Assembly (NCBI RefSeq): GCF_013387465.1 | Contig: NZ_VYGV01000007.1 | Span: 368,549-432,548 of the forward strand | From: Hydrogenophaga aromaticivorans | GTDB taxonomy: Bacteria > Pseudomonadota > Gammaproteobacteria > Burkholderiales > Burkholderiaceae_C | Length of the DNA: 64,000 bases | Direction: 5' to 3' | Shown here: positions 25,451-33,897 of the stretch, piece after piece | Numbering within the stretch: position 1 is the first letter of the stretch | Layout: each line of letters begins with the position of its first letter | Made by a program: the position numbers and the translations under genes | Notes under the pieces: generated by a model | The model's database searches: none | What the model was told of the DNA's origin: nothing | What the model saw: the letters and a program-made list of their open reading frames with translations, nothing else

Positions 25451-27925
25451 TCAGGCGGGCACGAGCGGGATGAACTGGCGCGTGTCCACGGCCGCTTCCT
25501 TGAAGTCGAACCAGGGATCGGGTTCACCGTCGAGCGCGAACTGCAGGCGTTCCCACAATGCCTTGCGGCCGGCAGCGTCGTCGAGGATGCGCTTCTTCAC
25601 GTAGTCCAGCCCCACGCGGTTGATGTAGTGCACCGTGCGTTCGAGGTACCAGCCCTCGGTGCGGTACAGCTCCATGAAGGCGCCGGTGTACTCCATCACC
25701 TCTTCGGCGGTCTTGAGCTTCACGAAGAAGTGCGCCACCTCGGTCTTGATGCCGCCGTTGCCGGCCACGTACATCTCCCAGCCCGAGTCCACGCCGATGA
25801 TGCCGACGTCCTTGATGCCGGCCTCGGCGCAGTTGCGCGGGCAGCCCGAGACGGCGAACTTCACCTTGTGCGGCGCGTACATGCGCCACATGGCTTTCTC
25901 CAGGTCCTTGCCCATTTGCGTGCTGTCCTGCGTGCCCATGCGGCACCACTCGCTGCCCACGCAGGTCTTCACCGTGCGCAGGGCCTTGGCGTAGGCGTGG
26001 CCCGAGGGCATGCCGATGTCTTTCCAGACGTTGACCAGGTCTTCCTTCCTCACGCCCAGCAGGTCGATGCGCTGGCCGCCAGTGACTTTGACAGTAGGGA
26101 TCTTGTACTTGTCCACCGCGTCGGCGATGCGGCGCAGTTCGTCGGCCGTGGTCTCGCCGCCCCACATGCGCGGGATGACCGAGTAGGTGCCGTCTTTCTG
26201 GATGTTGGCGTGCGAGCGCTCGTTGATGTAGCGGCTCTGCGGATCGTCCTTCGCCTCCTTGGGCCAGGTGCTGATCAGGTAGTAGTTGACCGCCGGGCGG
26301 CAGCTCGCGCAACCGTTGGGCGTCTTCCAGCCCAGGTGCGAGAACACCGCAGCGGTGGTCAGCAGCTTGCTGCCGTCGGCCAGCGGCGTGCGGATCGCTT
26401 CGCGCACCGCCTCGTGGCCGTGTTCGGTGCAGCCGCACATGGCCTTGAGCTTGGGCGTGGCCGAGTAGTCGCCGCCGGCGGTGAACATGAGAATCTGCTC
26501 GACCAGGCCGGTGCAGGAACCGCAGGACGCACTGGCCTTGGTGTGCTTCTTGACCTCGTCCAGCGTGAACAGGCCCTTGTCGCGGATCGCCTTGCAGATG
26601 GTGCCCTTGGTCACGCCGTTGCAGCCGCAGACCTCGTCGCTGTCCTTCATGGCGGCGGCCTTGTTCTGGCCCTGGTGGCCCACGTCGCCGATGTTGCTCT
26701 CGCCAAACATCAGCTTGTCGCGGATGTCGGCCACGCTGCGGCCATCGCGCAGCAGCTTGAAGTACCAGCTGCCGTCCACCGTGTCGCCGTAGAGGCAGGC
26801 GCCGATCAGCTTGTCGCCCTGGATCACGAGCTTCTTGTAGACGCCGCCCGAGGGGTCGCTCATCACGATCTCTTCGGTGTCGTCGCCGCCGGTGAAGTTG
26901 CCGGCGCTGAACAGGTCGATGCCTGTGACCTTGAGCTTGGTGGAGGTGAGCGAGCCGGTGTAGCGGCCGATGCCGAATTCGGCCAGGTGCGTGGCCAGCA
27001 CCTTGCCCTGCTCGAACAGCGGCGCCACCAGGCCGTAGGCGATGCCACGGTGGGCCGCGCATTCGCCCACCGCGTAGATGCGCGGGTCGGTCACGGTCTG
27101 CATGGTGTCGCTCACCACGATGCCCTTGTTCACATGCAGGCGCATGCTCTCGGCCAGTGCCGTGTTGGGGCGGATGCCCACGGCCATCACCAGCAGGTCG
27201 GCCGGCAGCTCGGTGCCGTCCTTGAAACGGATCGCCTTCACGCGGCCGCCCTTGCCATCGTCCTCGTCGCCCACCAGCTCCTGCGTCTGCGCGCCGATGA
27301 GGAACTTCATGCCGCGCTCTTCCAGCGAGGCCTGCAGCATCTTGCCGGCCACGTCGTCGAGCTGACGCTCCATCAGCCAGGGCGCGACGTGCACCACGCT
27401 CACGCTCATGCCGCGCTTCATCAGGCCGTTGGCCGCTTCCAGGCCCAGCAGGCCGCCGCCGATGACCACCGCGTGCTTGTAGGTGGTGGCCGCGTCGATC
27501 ATGGCCTGGGTGTCGGCGATGTCGCGGTAGGCGAGCACGCCCTCCAGGTCCTTGCCGGGGATGGGCAGGATGAAGGGGTTGGAGCCGGTCGCCATGATCA
27601 GGCGGTCGTATTCGGCCGACACCTTCTCGCCGTTGGGGCCGACCGCGTGCACGATGCGCTTGATGCGGTCCACCTCGGTGACCTTGTAGCCGGCGTGCAG
27701 GGTGATGCCGTGGTCGGTGTACCAGGACCAGTCGTTCAGCACGATCTCTTCCAGCGTCTGCTCGCCCGCGAGCACCGGCGACAGCAGGATGCGGTTGTAG
27801 TTGGGGTGCGGCTCCGCGCCGAAGACGGTGATGTCGTAGAACTCGGGCGCGATCTTCAGCAGCTCTTCGAGCGTGCGCACACCGGCCATGCCGTTGCCCA
27901 CCATCACCAATTTAGATTTTTTCAT
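25451..27925 (-). CDS. nirB: Nitrite reductase (NADH) large subunit
   Basis: An 824-residue enzyme that reduces nitrite to ammonium with six electrons from NADH. Domains in order: FAD/NAD(P)H oxidoreductase (VVIGGGLLGLEAANGL-type dinucleotide motif near residue 150), a BFD-like [2Fe-2S] domain (VCGCNGVTKG, CGSCTGLV at about 430-490), and the ferredoxin-like siroheme domain with cysteines in GSEWCRMGTQDS and SGCPRNCAEAG that hold the [4Fe-4S]-siroheme. Start MKKSKLVMVGNG has GGAG upstream. It is the first gene of the minus-strand nirB-P-box-nirD-nasA-ybiB-cobA operon. Confidence 0.96.
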   Translation of the reverse strand: MKKSKLVMVGNGMAGVRTLEELLKIAPEFYDITVFGAEPHPNYNRILLSPVLAGEQTLEEIVLNDWSWYTDHGITLHAGYKVTEVDRIKRIVHAVGPNGEKVSAEYDRLIMATGSNPFILPIPGKDLEGVLAYRDIADTQAMIDAATTYKHAVVIGGGLLGLEAANGLMKRGMSVSVVHVAPWLMERQLDDVAGKMLQASLEERGMKFLIGAQTQELVGDEDDGKGGRVKAIRFKDGTELPADLLVMAVGIRPNTALAESMRLHVNKGIVVSDTMQTVTDPRIYAVGECAAHRGIAYGLVAPLFEQGKVLATHLAEFGIGRYTGSLTSTKLKVTGIDLFSAGNFTGGDDTEEIVMSDPSGGVYKKLVIQGDKLIGACLYGDTVDGSWYFKLLRDGRSVADIRDKLMFGESNIGDVGHQGQNKAAAMKDSDEVCGCNGVTKGTICKAIRDKGLFTLDEVKKHTKASASCGSCTGLVEQILMFTAGGDYSATPKLKAMCGCTEHGHEAVREAIRTPLADGSKLLTTAAVFSHLGWKTPNGCASCRPAVNYYLISTWPKEAKDDPQSRYINERSHANIQKDGTYSVIPRMWGGETTADELRRIADAVDKYKIPTVKVTGGQRIDLLGVRKEDLVNVWKDIGMPSGHAYAKALRTVKTCVGSEWCRMGTQDSTQMGKDLEKAMWRMYAPHKVKFAVSGCPRNCAEAGIKDVGIIGVDSGWEMYVAGNGGIKTEVAHFFVKLKTAEEVMEYTGAFMELYRTEGWYLERTVHYINRVGLDYVKKRILDDAAGRKALWERLQFALDGEPDPWFDFKEAAVDTRQFIPLVPA

Positions 27926-27950
27926 CGCGGCTACTCCAGTTGTGATTCGC

Positions 27951-28006
27951 AAAAGGGGGGTGCAAGCCATGGCCGGCGCAGAGGCGCACGGGCGCCATGC
28001 GGCACC
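27951..28006 (-). terminator. Putative leader attenuator before nirB
   Basis: On the minus strand, GGTGC and CATGGC pair with GCCATG and GCACC (28006-27959) to give a long GC-rich hairpin, followed by a C-run and TTTT (27954-27951), 26 bases before the nirB start. The T-run is short, so termination strength is uncertain, but the position in the leader fits an antitermination target. Confidence 0.5.
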
Positions 28007-28085
28007 AGGAAAGGTCTGGGGAAAATGCAGATTCAGTGGCCGTTGGCCAAAGCCGGGCTTGCCAAGTTGCAAAACCGGTATCACG

Positions 28086-28151
28086 CTGCACACGTCGTTG
28101 TATGCAGAGCCCACGACGCTGCGGTCGGGGTCGAGCGCTTCGTCACGCTCG
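28086..28151 (-). promoter_or_regulatory. Tandem hexaloop hairpins in the nirB leader (candidate ANTAR target)
   Basis: Two hairpins lie in the 5' end of the predicted transcript. Hairpin 1 (28151-28132) is CGAGCGT[GACGAA]GCGCTCG. Hairpin 2 (28107-28086) is CTGCATAC[AACGAC]GTGTGCAG, with eight pairs. ANTAR proteins bind paired hairpins with six-base loops having A at loop position 1 and G at position 4; hairpin 2 fits fully, hairpin 1 has G in place of the A. A 24-base linker separates them. An alternative stem (28118-28113 with 28098-28093) would disrupt hairpin 2. Confidence 0.65.
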
Positions 28152-28160
28152 CCACAGTCA

Positions 28161-28177
28161 ATGCAAAAGCTGTGCCA
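28161..28177 (-). promoter_or_regulatory. Sigma-54 promoter of the nirB operon
   Basis: The minus strand reads TGGCAC-AGCTT-TTGCAT, matching the -24/-12 sigma-54 consensus (TGGCACG-N4-TTGCA) with exact GG to GC spacing. Counting from the -12 C, transcription should begin near 28151, the first base of leader hairpin 1. It implies activation by NtrC or another enhancer-binding protein under nitrogen limitation. Confidence 0.8.
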
Positions 28178-28278
28178 TATGATCCGGCGCTCGCCGCGGG
28201 TGGCACAGTGGGGCGCCCGCGGCGATGCTGCGTGACCCGTTTGTGCCATCCTCCGGTTTATCCAAGTCCTTGATTCAT

Positions 28279-29574
28279 ATGACTTCTGCGCTGGTTTTTC
28301 TCGAAGGTTCCGCGAGGCCTCAACCGCTGGTGAACGACCTGGAAGCCTGTGGGGTCCAGGTGCTCGCCGTGCTGGATGCCGGCAGCAAATTGGTGCAGGG
28401 CGTGGTGCGCCATGCACCAGACTTGGTGATTGGCGAGGTGCCGCAGCCCGGCGACGCGCTGTTTGAGACCACCCAAACGCTGGCCAGCGTGGCGCCGTGC
28501 CCGGTGATCGTATTCACGCACGACGGCGACGCCGCCCACATCGAGCGCGCGGTGGCCTCGGGCATCCACGCCTGGGTGGTCAACGGCTATGGCGCGCAGC
28601 GCCTGCGTCCGTTGATTCAATTGGCGCTGGCCCGCTTCAAGCGCGAGCAGGCCCTGCTCGACGAGCTGAAGGACGTCACCACGCGTTTTGAGGAGCGCAA
28701 GGCCGTGGAGCGCGCCAAAGGCATCCTGATGAGCGCGCGCCAGGTCAGCGACGACGCCGCCTTCGAGATCCTGCGCACCGCTTCGATGCACAGCAACCAG
28801 CGCCTCGGCCAGGTGGCGCAGCACATCATCCAGTCGGCACACTTCGCCGAAGGCGTGAACCGCGCCGGGCAGCTGCGCATGTTGTCGCAGCGCCTGGTCA
28901 AACACTGGCTGCTGCGGCTCGCGGGCGTGCAGGCCGCGCGCCACCTGACGCTGCAGACCGAGTCGGCCCAGCGCATCGACGCCAACCTCGCGCTTCTCGG
29001 CAAGAACCTCTCGCAGCCCACTTTTGGCGATCTGCTGGACCGCGTGGTGGCCACCTGGAAAGTCCTGAAGAAAGCGCTCAAGGCCGAGCCCGCGCAAGAC
29101 CAGGTGGGCCCCATCAACGCGCTCGCCGAGCAGCTGCTGCAGGACGCCGAACGCCTGACCGCCAGCCTGGAGAGCGCCGGTTCCGTGAGCCCGCTGCGCA
29201 TGCTCAACATGGCCGGGCGCCAGCGCATGCTGTCGCAGCGCTTTGCCAAGCTGGCGCTACTGGGTCTGCTGGAGCGTGGCGATCCCCTGCTGCAACACCA
29301 GGCCGCCATGGAAGCCGCGCGACAGGCGTTTGAGCAGGGCCTGGCCTACCTGAATGGCCTGCCCCTGTCCACGCCCGAGATCCGCCGCACGCTGGAAGAC
29401 GCCACCCAGGGCTGGCAGGCGCTGCTGGCGGGCGCCGACCACGTGCACCGCCCGGCCGGCCGCGACCGCCTGCTGCGGCTCGAGGGCCTGGCCACCGCCA
29501 GCGAAAGCCTGCTTGACCTGTTCGAGCAGCTCTCCGCCCAATACGAACGCAGCATGCAGATGCTCATGGGCTGA
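28279..29574 (+). CDS. ANTAR regulator with degenerate receiver and two P-boxes (probable nitrate-responsive antiterminator)
   Basis: A 431-residue protein. Residues 1-120 look like a response-regulator receiver, but the phospho-acceptor site after strand 3 reads LVIGEVP with no Asp, so it is probably not phosphorylated. Residues 125-185 are an ANTAR RNA-binding domain (ERKAVERAKGILM, then AFEILRTASMHSNQRL). The C-terminal part is a PilJ-type sensor with P-boxes at about 193-206 (VNRAGQLRMLSQRL) and 309-322 (LNMAGRQRMLSQRF). It resembles NasT (receiver-ANTAR) with the sensor built in; no nasS is seen. It is divergent from nirB, whose leader carries candidate target hairpins, and is followed by the kinase/phosphatase gene after three bases. 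Confidence 0.82.
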   Translation: MTSALVFLEGSARPQPLVNDLEACGVQVLAVLDAGSKLVQGVVRHAPDLVIGEVPQPGDALFETTQTLASVAPCPVIVFTHDGDAAHIERAVASGIHAWVVNGYGAQRLRPLIQLALARFKREQALLDELKDVTTRFEERKAVERAKGILMSARQVSDDAAFEILRTASMHSNQRLGQVAQHIIQSAHFAEGVNRAGQLRMLSQRLVKHWLLRLAGVQAARHLTLQTESAQRIDANLALLGKNLSQPTFGDLLDRVVATWKVLKKALKAEPAQDQVGPINALAEQLLQDAERLTASLESAGSVSPLRMLNMAGRQRMLSQRFAKLALLGLLERGDPLLQHQAAMEAARQAFEQGLAYLNGLPLSTPEIRRTLEDATQGWQALLAGADHVHRPAGRDRLLRLEGLATASESLLDLFEQLSAQYERSMQMLMG

Positions 29575-29577
29575 CGC

Positions 29578-31344
29578 ATGGCCTTTGAACTCGACATCGG
29601 CTTTGTGTCCCTCACGGGCCGCAAAGCCGTCAACGAAGACTTCTGCGCCGCCATGCTGCCCGCCGAGGGGCAGGAAGACATGGGCTCCATCGTCGCCATC
29701 GCCGACGGCGTGAGCGCGGGCGGCATGGGCCGCGAAGCCGCGCAGACCACCGTCACCAGCCTCGTGCGCGACTACTTCGGCACCCCCGAAACCTGGGACA
29801 CCACCGTCGCGCTCGACCGCATCATTGGCGCCCAGAACGCCTGGCTCGCCGGCATCAACCGCCGCCGCCACCCCGCCATGGGCCTGACCACGCTCACCGC
29901 GCTGGTGCTGCGCGGCCAGTCGTACACGCTGGCCCATGTGGGCGATTCGCGTTGTTACCTGCTGCGCGACGGGCAGACCCAGCAGCTCACGCACGACCAC
30001 GTCGTCAACCACCCCGACTTCAAACACCAGCTGCTGCGCTCCGTGGGCGCCGAAGACCACCTCGTCGTGGACTACCTGCAGGGCGAGCTGCAGGTGGGCG
30101 ACAGCTTCGTGCTGCTCACCGACGGCGTGCACGGCCGCCTGCCCGAGCGCCGCTGGCGCGAATGCGCCGCCCTGCCCACCGCGCAGGAAGCCGCCCGCTG
30201 GCTGGTGGACACCGCCCACGCCGCCGGCAGCGACGACAACCTCACCGCCGTCGTGGTGCGCGTGCTGGGCCTGCTCGACGCCAACCTGCACGACGCCAAC
30301 CGCGCCGCCCAGAGCCTGCCCATACCGCCGCGCCTGCGCGTGGGCGAAGCCATCGACGGCTTCACCGTCACCGCGCTCGTGGCCGACAACGGCATCAACC
30401 TCCTCTACCAGCTGCGCGACCCCGCCACCCAGAGCCTTTACGCCCTCAAGACCCTCCACCCCGCCCGCGCGCACGACCAGGACGAACGCGCCATGCTCGC
30501 GCACGAAGCCTGGCTCGCCCGGCGCATGGTGTCGTCCCGCGCCGCTGGCAACCTGGTCCAGGTGCACGAACAGCTGCCCACCGGCCAGTCGCGCTCGGCC
30601 TTCTACCTGCTCTACGACTGGCACGGCGGCGAAACCCTGCAGCAGACCCTCGACCAGCAACACAAACTCGGCGCCCTGCAGGCCGTCAGCGCCGCCATGC
30701 AGACCCTGCGCGTGCTCGGCCTGCTGCACCGCCAGGGCGTGATCCACCGCGACATCAAACCCGCCAACCTGCACCAGGGCGACGACGGCGTGCTGCGCGT
30801 GCTCGATCTCGGCGTGGCCCTGAGCGGGCGCGAGCCCGACAGCATGCGCCGGCTGCACGCCGGCACGCCCAGCTACATCAACCCCGAGCAGTGGGGCCAC
30901 CACGGCAAGGCCGCAGGCAAATCCGCCCATGGCCACGCCACCGAAGGCGAACCCGAACTGCCCGACGCCCAGAGCGACCTGTTCGCGCTCGGCGTCACGC
31001 TCTACCAGCTGCTCACCGGCAAGCTGCCCTACGGCGAGGTGCTGCCCTACCAGCTCGGCCGCTACTACCGCGACCCCACCGCCCCCAGCCGCCATAACCC
31101 CGAAGTGCCCATCTGGCTCGACCACGTGGTGCTCAAAGCCGTGGCGCGCGACAAGTCGCTGCGCTTCGAGACTGCCGAGGAATTCCTGCTCGCGCTCGAG
31201 CGCGGCGCCTCACGCCCGCTCACCGTGCCGCCCGCGTCGGCGCTGCTGCAACGCGACCCGACGATGCTGTGGAAACTGCTGTTGGGCTTCAGCGTGCTGT
31301 TCAACCTGTTGCTGGTGTATTGGTTGCTGTTTTTGCCGAAGTAG
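29578..31344 (+). CDS. PP2C phosphatase - Ser/Thr protein kinase fusion with C-terminal membrane anchor
   Basis: A 588-residue bifunctional protein. Residues 1-240 are a PP2C phosphatase with metal-site Asp residues in NEDF, ADGVSAGG and SDDNLTAVVV. Residues about 260-545 are a Hanks-type kinase: ALKTL lysine, catalytic HRDIKPANL, and DLG in place of DFG. One hydrophobic helix near residues 565-585 anchors it in the inner membrane with the enzymes in the cytosol. It follows the ANTAR regulator after three bases, so they are co-transcribed. A similar kinase gene stands beside nirBD/nasA in Pseudomonas, but its substrate is not known to me. Confidence 0.9.
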   Translation: MAFELDIGFVSLTGRKAVNEDFCAAMLPAEGQEDMGSIVAIADGVSAGGMGREAAQTTVTSLVRDYFGTPETWDTTVALDRIIGAQNAWLAGINRRRHPAMGLTTLTALVLRGQSYTLAHVGDSRCYLLRDGQTQQLTHDHVVNHPDFKHQLLRSVGAEDHLVVDYLQGELQVGDSFVLLTDGVHGRLPERRWRECAALPTAQEAARWLVDTAHAAGSDDNLTAVVVRVLGLLDANLHDANRAAQSLPIPPRLRVGEAIDGFTVTALVADNGINLLYQLRDPATQSLYALKTLHPARAHDQDERAMLAHEAWLARRMVSSRAAGNLVQVHEQLPTGQSRSAFYLLYDWHGGETLQQTLDQQHKLGALQAVSAAMQTLRVLGLLHRQGVIHRDIKPANLHQGDDGVLRVLDLGVALSGREPDSMRRLHAGTPSYINPEQWGHHGKAAGKSAHGHATEGEPELPDAQSDLFALGVTLYQLLTGKLPYGEVLPYQLGRYYRDPTAPSRHNPEVPIWLDHVVLKAVARDKSLRFETAEEFLLALERGASRPLTVPPASALLQRDPTMLWKLLLGFSVLFNLLLVYWLLFLPK

Positions 31345-31582
31345 GGCGGGCGGTGCGTCCGCCTGTTCAGCATGGCTGGGATGTGATGGATTGATCGCGT
31401 GTTGCGGGGGACGGTTGTCGACCCGTTGCGGCCGTTGGCGTCAGGGATACTGACCCGTGGAAAGCAGCCCTTGAGCGCGCGAGATCACCGACAGGGCGTG
31501 GGGTGGCACTTACCGGAACGCATCTCTCAGCCCATCACTGCCAAGGCTGTAATGCGCAGAGCAGGCTGACCTCCAGTCGCAT

Positions 31583-32170
31583 TCAGGCTTTGTGGTTCAA
31601 CTGATCGACAGTGAATTGGAGCGCGCGCAGCGCGAGCACCGGATCCTCGCTGTACTGGGCCTGCACGATGGCGCCATCCACGGCGATGGCCAAGGCCTCG
31701 GCCGTCTGCCTACGCTGACCAGACGGCGGCAACAAGGTTTCGATGGCATCGGTCATCTGCTGCTTGTGCAGCCGGGTTGCCTCAACGACCGCAGGTATCG
31801 CGGGCCCCATCTCGCTGACGCCGTTGAGAAAGGCACAGCCGCGGAAACCGCCGAGCGCCTGGCTGCTGAACCATTCGTTCATCACTGGCGGCAGCGCCTG
31901 TGCGCCTCGTGACGCGCCGCCGTAGCGGGCCAAAGCCTCCGTGAACCACGTCATCCACAGGTCATGTCGACGGTTCAGGTACGCCAGGATCAGGTCGTTC
32001 TTGCTCGGGAAGTGTCTGTAGAAGGTCACCTTGGTCACGCTGGCCTCGGCGATGACGCGGTCGATGCCGGTGGCTCGAAGGCCCTCGGCATAGAAGAGGT
32101 CGTGCGCCGTGCGCAGGATGCGTTCTCTCGCGGGCAGGTCGACGATGTTGACATCAGTGCGTGGGGTCAT
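31583..32170 (-). CDS. TetR/AcrR-family regulator
   Basis: A 195-residue repressor. The helix-turn-helix is at about residues 10-60 (RERILRTAHDLFYAEGLRATGIDRVIAEASVTKVTFYRHFPSK region), the rest a helical ligand domain. The ATG chosen (MTPRTDV) is the only one that fits the family; upstream codons run across the operators. Two palindromes directly before the start are likely its binding sites, so it should repress itself and the divergent DUF1348 gene. The ligand is unknown. Confidence 0.9.
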   Translation of the reverse strand: MTPRTDVNIVDLPARERILRTAHDLFYAEGLRATGIDRVIAEASVTKVTFYRHFPSKNDLILAYLNRRHDLWMTWFTEALARYGGASRGAQALPPVMNEWFSSQALGGFRGCAFLNGVSEMGPAIPAVVEATRLHKQQMTDAIETLLPPSGQRRQTAEALAIAVDGAIVQAQYSEDPVLALRALQFTVDQLNHKA

Positions 32171-32180
32171 GCCTGCAATA

Positions 32181-32196
32181 TAGACAGACTTGTCTA
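32181..32196. promoter_or_regulatory. TetR operator 1 (tagacagacttgtcta)
   Basis: A near-perfect palindrome 10 bases before the TetR start, sharing sequence with operator 2. Its centre is 36 bases from that of operator 2, which would place two dimers on nearly the same helical face. Confidence 0.7.
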
Positions 32197-32215
32197 CATG
32201 TGCAAGAATTCGCAC

Positions 32216-32233
32216 GTAGACAGATCTGTCTAC
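32216..32233. promoter_or_regulatory. TetR operator 2 (gtagacagatctgtctac)
   Basis: A perfect 18-base palindrome in the gap between the divergent TetR and DUF1348 genes. Together with operator 1 it would cover both promoters. Confidence 0.75.
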
Positions 32234-32282
32234 ATGCCGCCGCTCTGCGGCCCATCCTGACCATCTACTGAAAGCCACTGCC

Positions 32283-32750
32283 ATGGACACCCGCCCCCCG
32301 CTTCCGCCGTTCACCCGTGAAACGGCCATTCAGAAGATTCGCCTTGCCGAAGACGGCTGGAACAGCCGCGATCCCGCACGCATCGTGCTTGCCTACAGCT
32401 CCGACACGGCTTGGCGCAACCGGGCGGAGTTCCCTCGGGGCCGCGCCGAGGCGCAAGCCCTGCTGGAGCGCAAGTGGGCGCGGGAGCTGGACTACCGCTT
32501 GATCAAGGAGCTTTGGGCCTTCGACGGCAATCGCATCGCGGTGCGGTTTGTGTACGAGTGGCACGACGACGCCGGCAACTGGTTCCGCAGCCACGGCAAC
32601 GAGAACTGGGCGTTCGACGAACAGGGATTGATGACGCATCGCCACGCGAGCATCAACGACCAGCCGATCAAGGCCGAAGACCGCAAGTTCCATTGGCCGC
32701 TCGGCCGACGCCCGGACGACCATCCAGGGCTCACGGCGCTGGGCCTATGA
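32283..32750 (+). CDS. DUF1348 (NTF2-like) protein
   Basis: A 155-residue protein of the DUF1348 family, a member of the NTF2-like/SnoaL superfamily of small alpha+beta barrels. Conserved segments include [38 protein letters not shown] and [19 protein letters not shown] with the closing [14 protein letters not shown]. There is no signal peptide. The enzymatic role of the family is unknown. It is divergent from TetR and very likely its target. Confidence 0.88.
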   Translation: MDTRPPLPPFTRETAIQKIRLAEDGWNSRDPARIVLAYSSDTAWRNRAEFPRGRAEAQALLERKWARELDYRLIKELWAFDGNRIAVRFVYEWHDDAGNWFRSHGNENWAFDEQGLMTHRHASINDQPIKAEDRKFHWPLGRRPDDHPGLTALGL

Positions 32751-33165
32751 CCTGAACGCACAGCCACGCGAGACGCGAGCAAGCCGAGCCCAAGCGCTGC
32801 CGAACCAGCCACCCGCCCGCACCAGGAACTGATGCGGGCCACTGCGCTGGTCGAGCAGAGAAGAGGCCCCGGCTTGCAGTGCCGTCCAGAGCAAACGCCC
32901 CTCCTTCACTCCCGTGAAGCCAACGCGGTCGTTCGCGAGGGTCCGCTCGTGGCCGACTGTGCTCACCCTTGTCTGCTCCAGTTGCCACGAAGGCAAAGTC
33001 TGCCGGCCGGCTTGCAGGCCGCAGCACCAAGTCACTGCCCTCCGATCGCCGCGCACTTGGTAGACCGATCATCACGCACTCAGGCGGCAGATCGCGTCCA
33101 CAGGGAAAACGGTCCAGCCGCGAGGCCCAGGCCGTACCACGCCTCCTTGCTCGCAGGCCGAGTCG
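32751..33165. other. Gap without a recognisable gene
   Basis: 415 bases between the convergent DUF1348 and DUF1330 genes. Several frames stay open but none has a ribosome site or a protein sequence I can place. It may hold a decayed gene. No hairpin with a T-run is obvious. Confidence 0.4.
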
Positions 33166-33591
33166 TCAGCCCTGCATCTGCAAGAGAATGGTGCGCTCGA
33201 GGCCCGCGTAGCGATGGACCAGCGCCTCGCGGTACGCGTCGTTGGCCATCATCGCGAGGAAGTGCTGGCGGCTCGGGTAGCGGACCAGCAGGCACTTGTC
33301 CCAGTCCTGGCTGGCATCGCCGATGAAGGGTCTGTCGATCTTCCCTTCCCATACCACCTCGGCATGGCTGACGTCGCCCACGGTTTCCACGAATGCCGTC
33401 TGATACCTGCGGTAGGCCTCGGGACCGGAACAGGGCGCGTGGGGAGACCCTTCGGGGTAGTTCGCTTGCTCGCGGAACTTCAGAAGATTGAGCATTACCA
33501 CCGGGCCGTCGGGGCCGGCATCACGTAATGCGCGCACCTGATCGGCCGTGGGATCGATGGACGGATCGAAATTGGCGGGACGGAAGGTCAT
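33166..33591 (-). CDS. DUF1330 domain-containing protein
   Basis: A 141-residue protein with the ferredoxin-like DUF1330 fold: GPVVMLNLLKFRE, the RYQTAFVETVG helix, WDKCLLVRYPSRQHFLAMM and the closing AYREALVHRYAGLERTILLQ. These small dimeric barrel proteins are common in accessory regions and have no assigned reaction. The start at MTFRPANFD fits homologues; the frame is open further upstream without similarity. It is divergent from the DUF1428 gene. Confidence 0.85.
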   Translation of the reverse strand: MTFRPANFDPSIDPTADQVRALRDAGPDGPVVMLNLLKFREQANYPEGSPHAPCSGPEAYRRYQTAFVETVGDVSHAEVVWEGKIDRPFIGDASQDWDKCLLVRYPSRQHFLAMMANDAYREALVHRYAGLERTILLQMQG

Positions 33592-33897
33592 GGGGACGGC
33601 CCTTTTTGATGCCGCGCGGTGCATGCGCAAAACGCATTGTCGGCGCGGGCAAGATGGCTGCGATGTTGTTGGCCTGCCGTTCATCGGCCGGTCGAGAACG
33701 ACGGCAGATCGCCGCGAGCGTAGCGGCGGCCGACGTGGCAGACATGCTGCAGCGGTACTGCTCCTGCAGCGCCGCCAAAGAGCGAGTGGCCTCCCGTCGG
33801 GCAGGCCATGTCGATTTGGCACCCCGTTGTTCGTCATAGGGGTACGAGGCGCCCACAGGCGTGCTCGCTGACCGATCAACCCAACAGGAGTGAAGAC
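33592..33897. other. Divergent gap between DUF1330 and DUF1428 genes
   Basis: 306 bases that must hold promoters for both neighbours. A good ribosome site (AGGAG, 33886-33890) for the DUF1428 gene is at its right end. Open frames inside show no recognisable protein, and I see no clear operator. Confidence 0.4.

Noticed and set aside
20529..25604. A very long open frame (about 1,690 codons) on the plus strand across cobA, ybiB, nasA and nirD
   Set aside because: It is antisense to well-identified genes, reads as low-complexity His/Ala/Gly/Val/Gln-rich sequence without domains, and is the normal result of strong third-position GC bias.
28200..28216. TGGCACAGTGGGGCGCC as a second sigma-54 promoter, for the divergent ANTAR regulator
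   Set aside because: The -24 half fits but there is no GC at the -12 place, and the -12 half lacks TTGC.
31345..31582. Possible small gene or terminator between the kinase fusion and TetR
   Set aside because: The only hairpin (GGCGG-TGCGT-CCGCC, 31349-31363) has five pairs and no T-run, and no open frame has a ribosome site or recognisable sequence.
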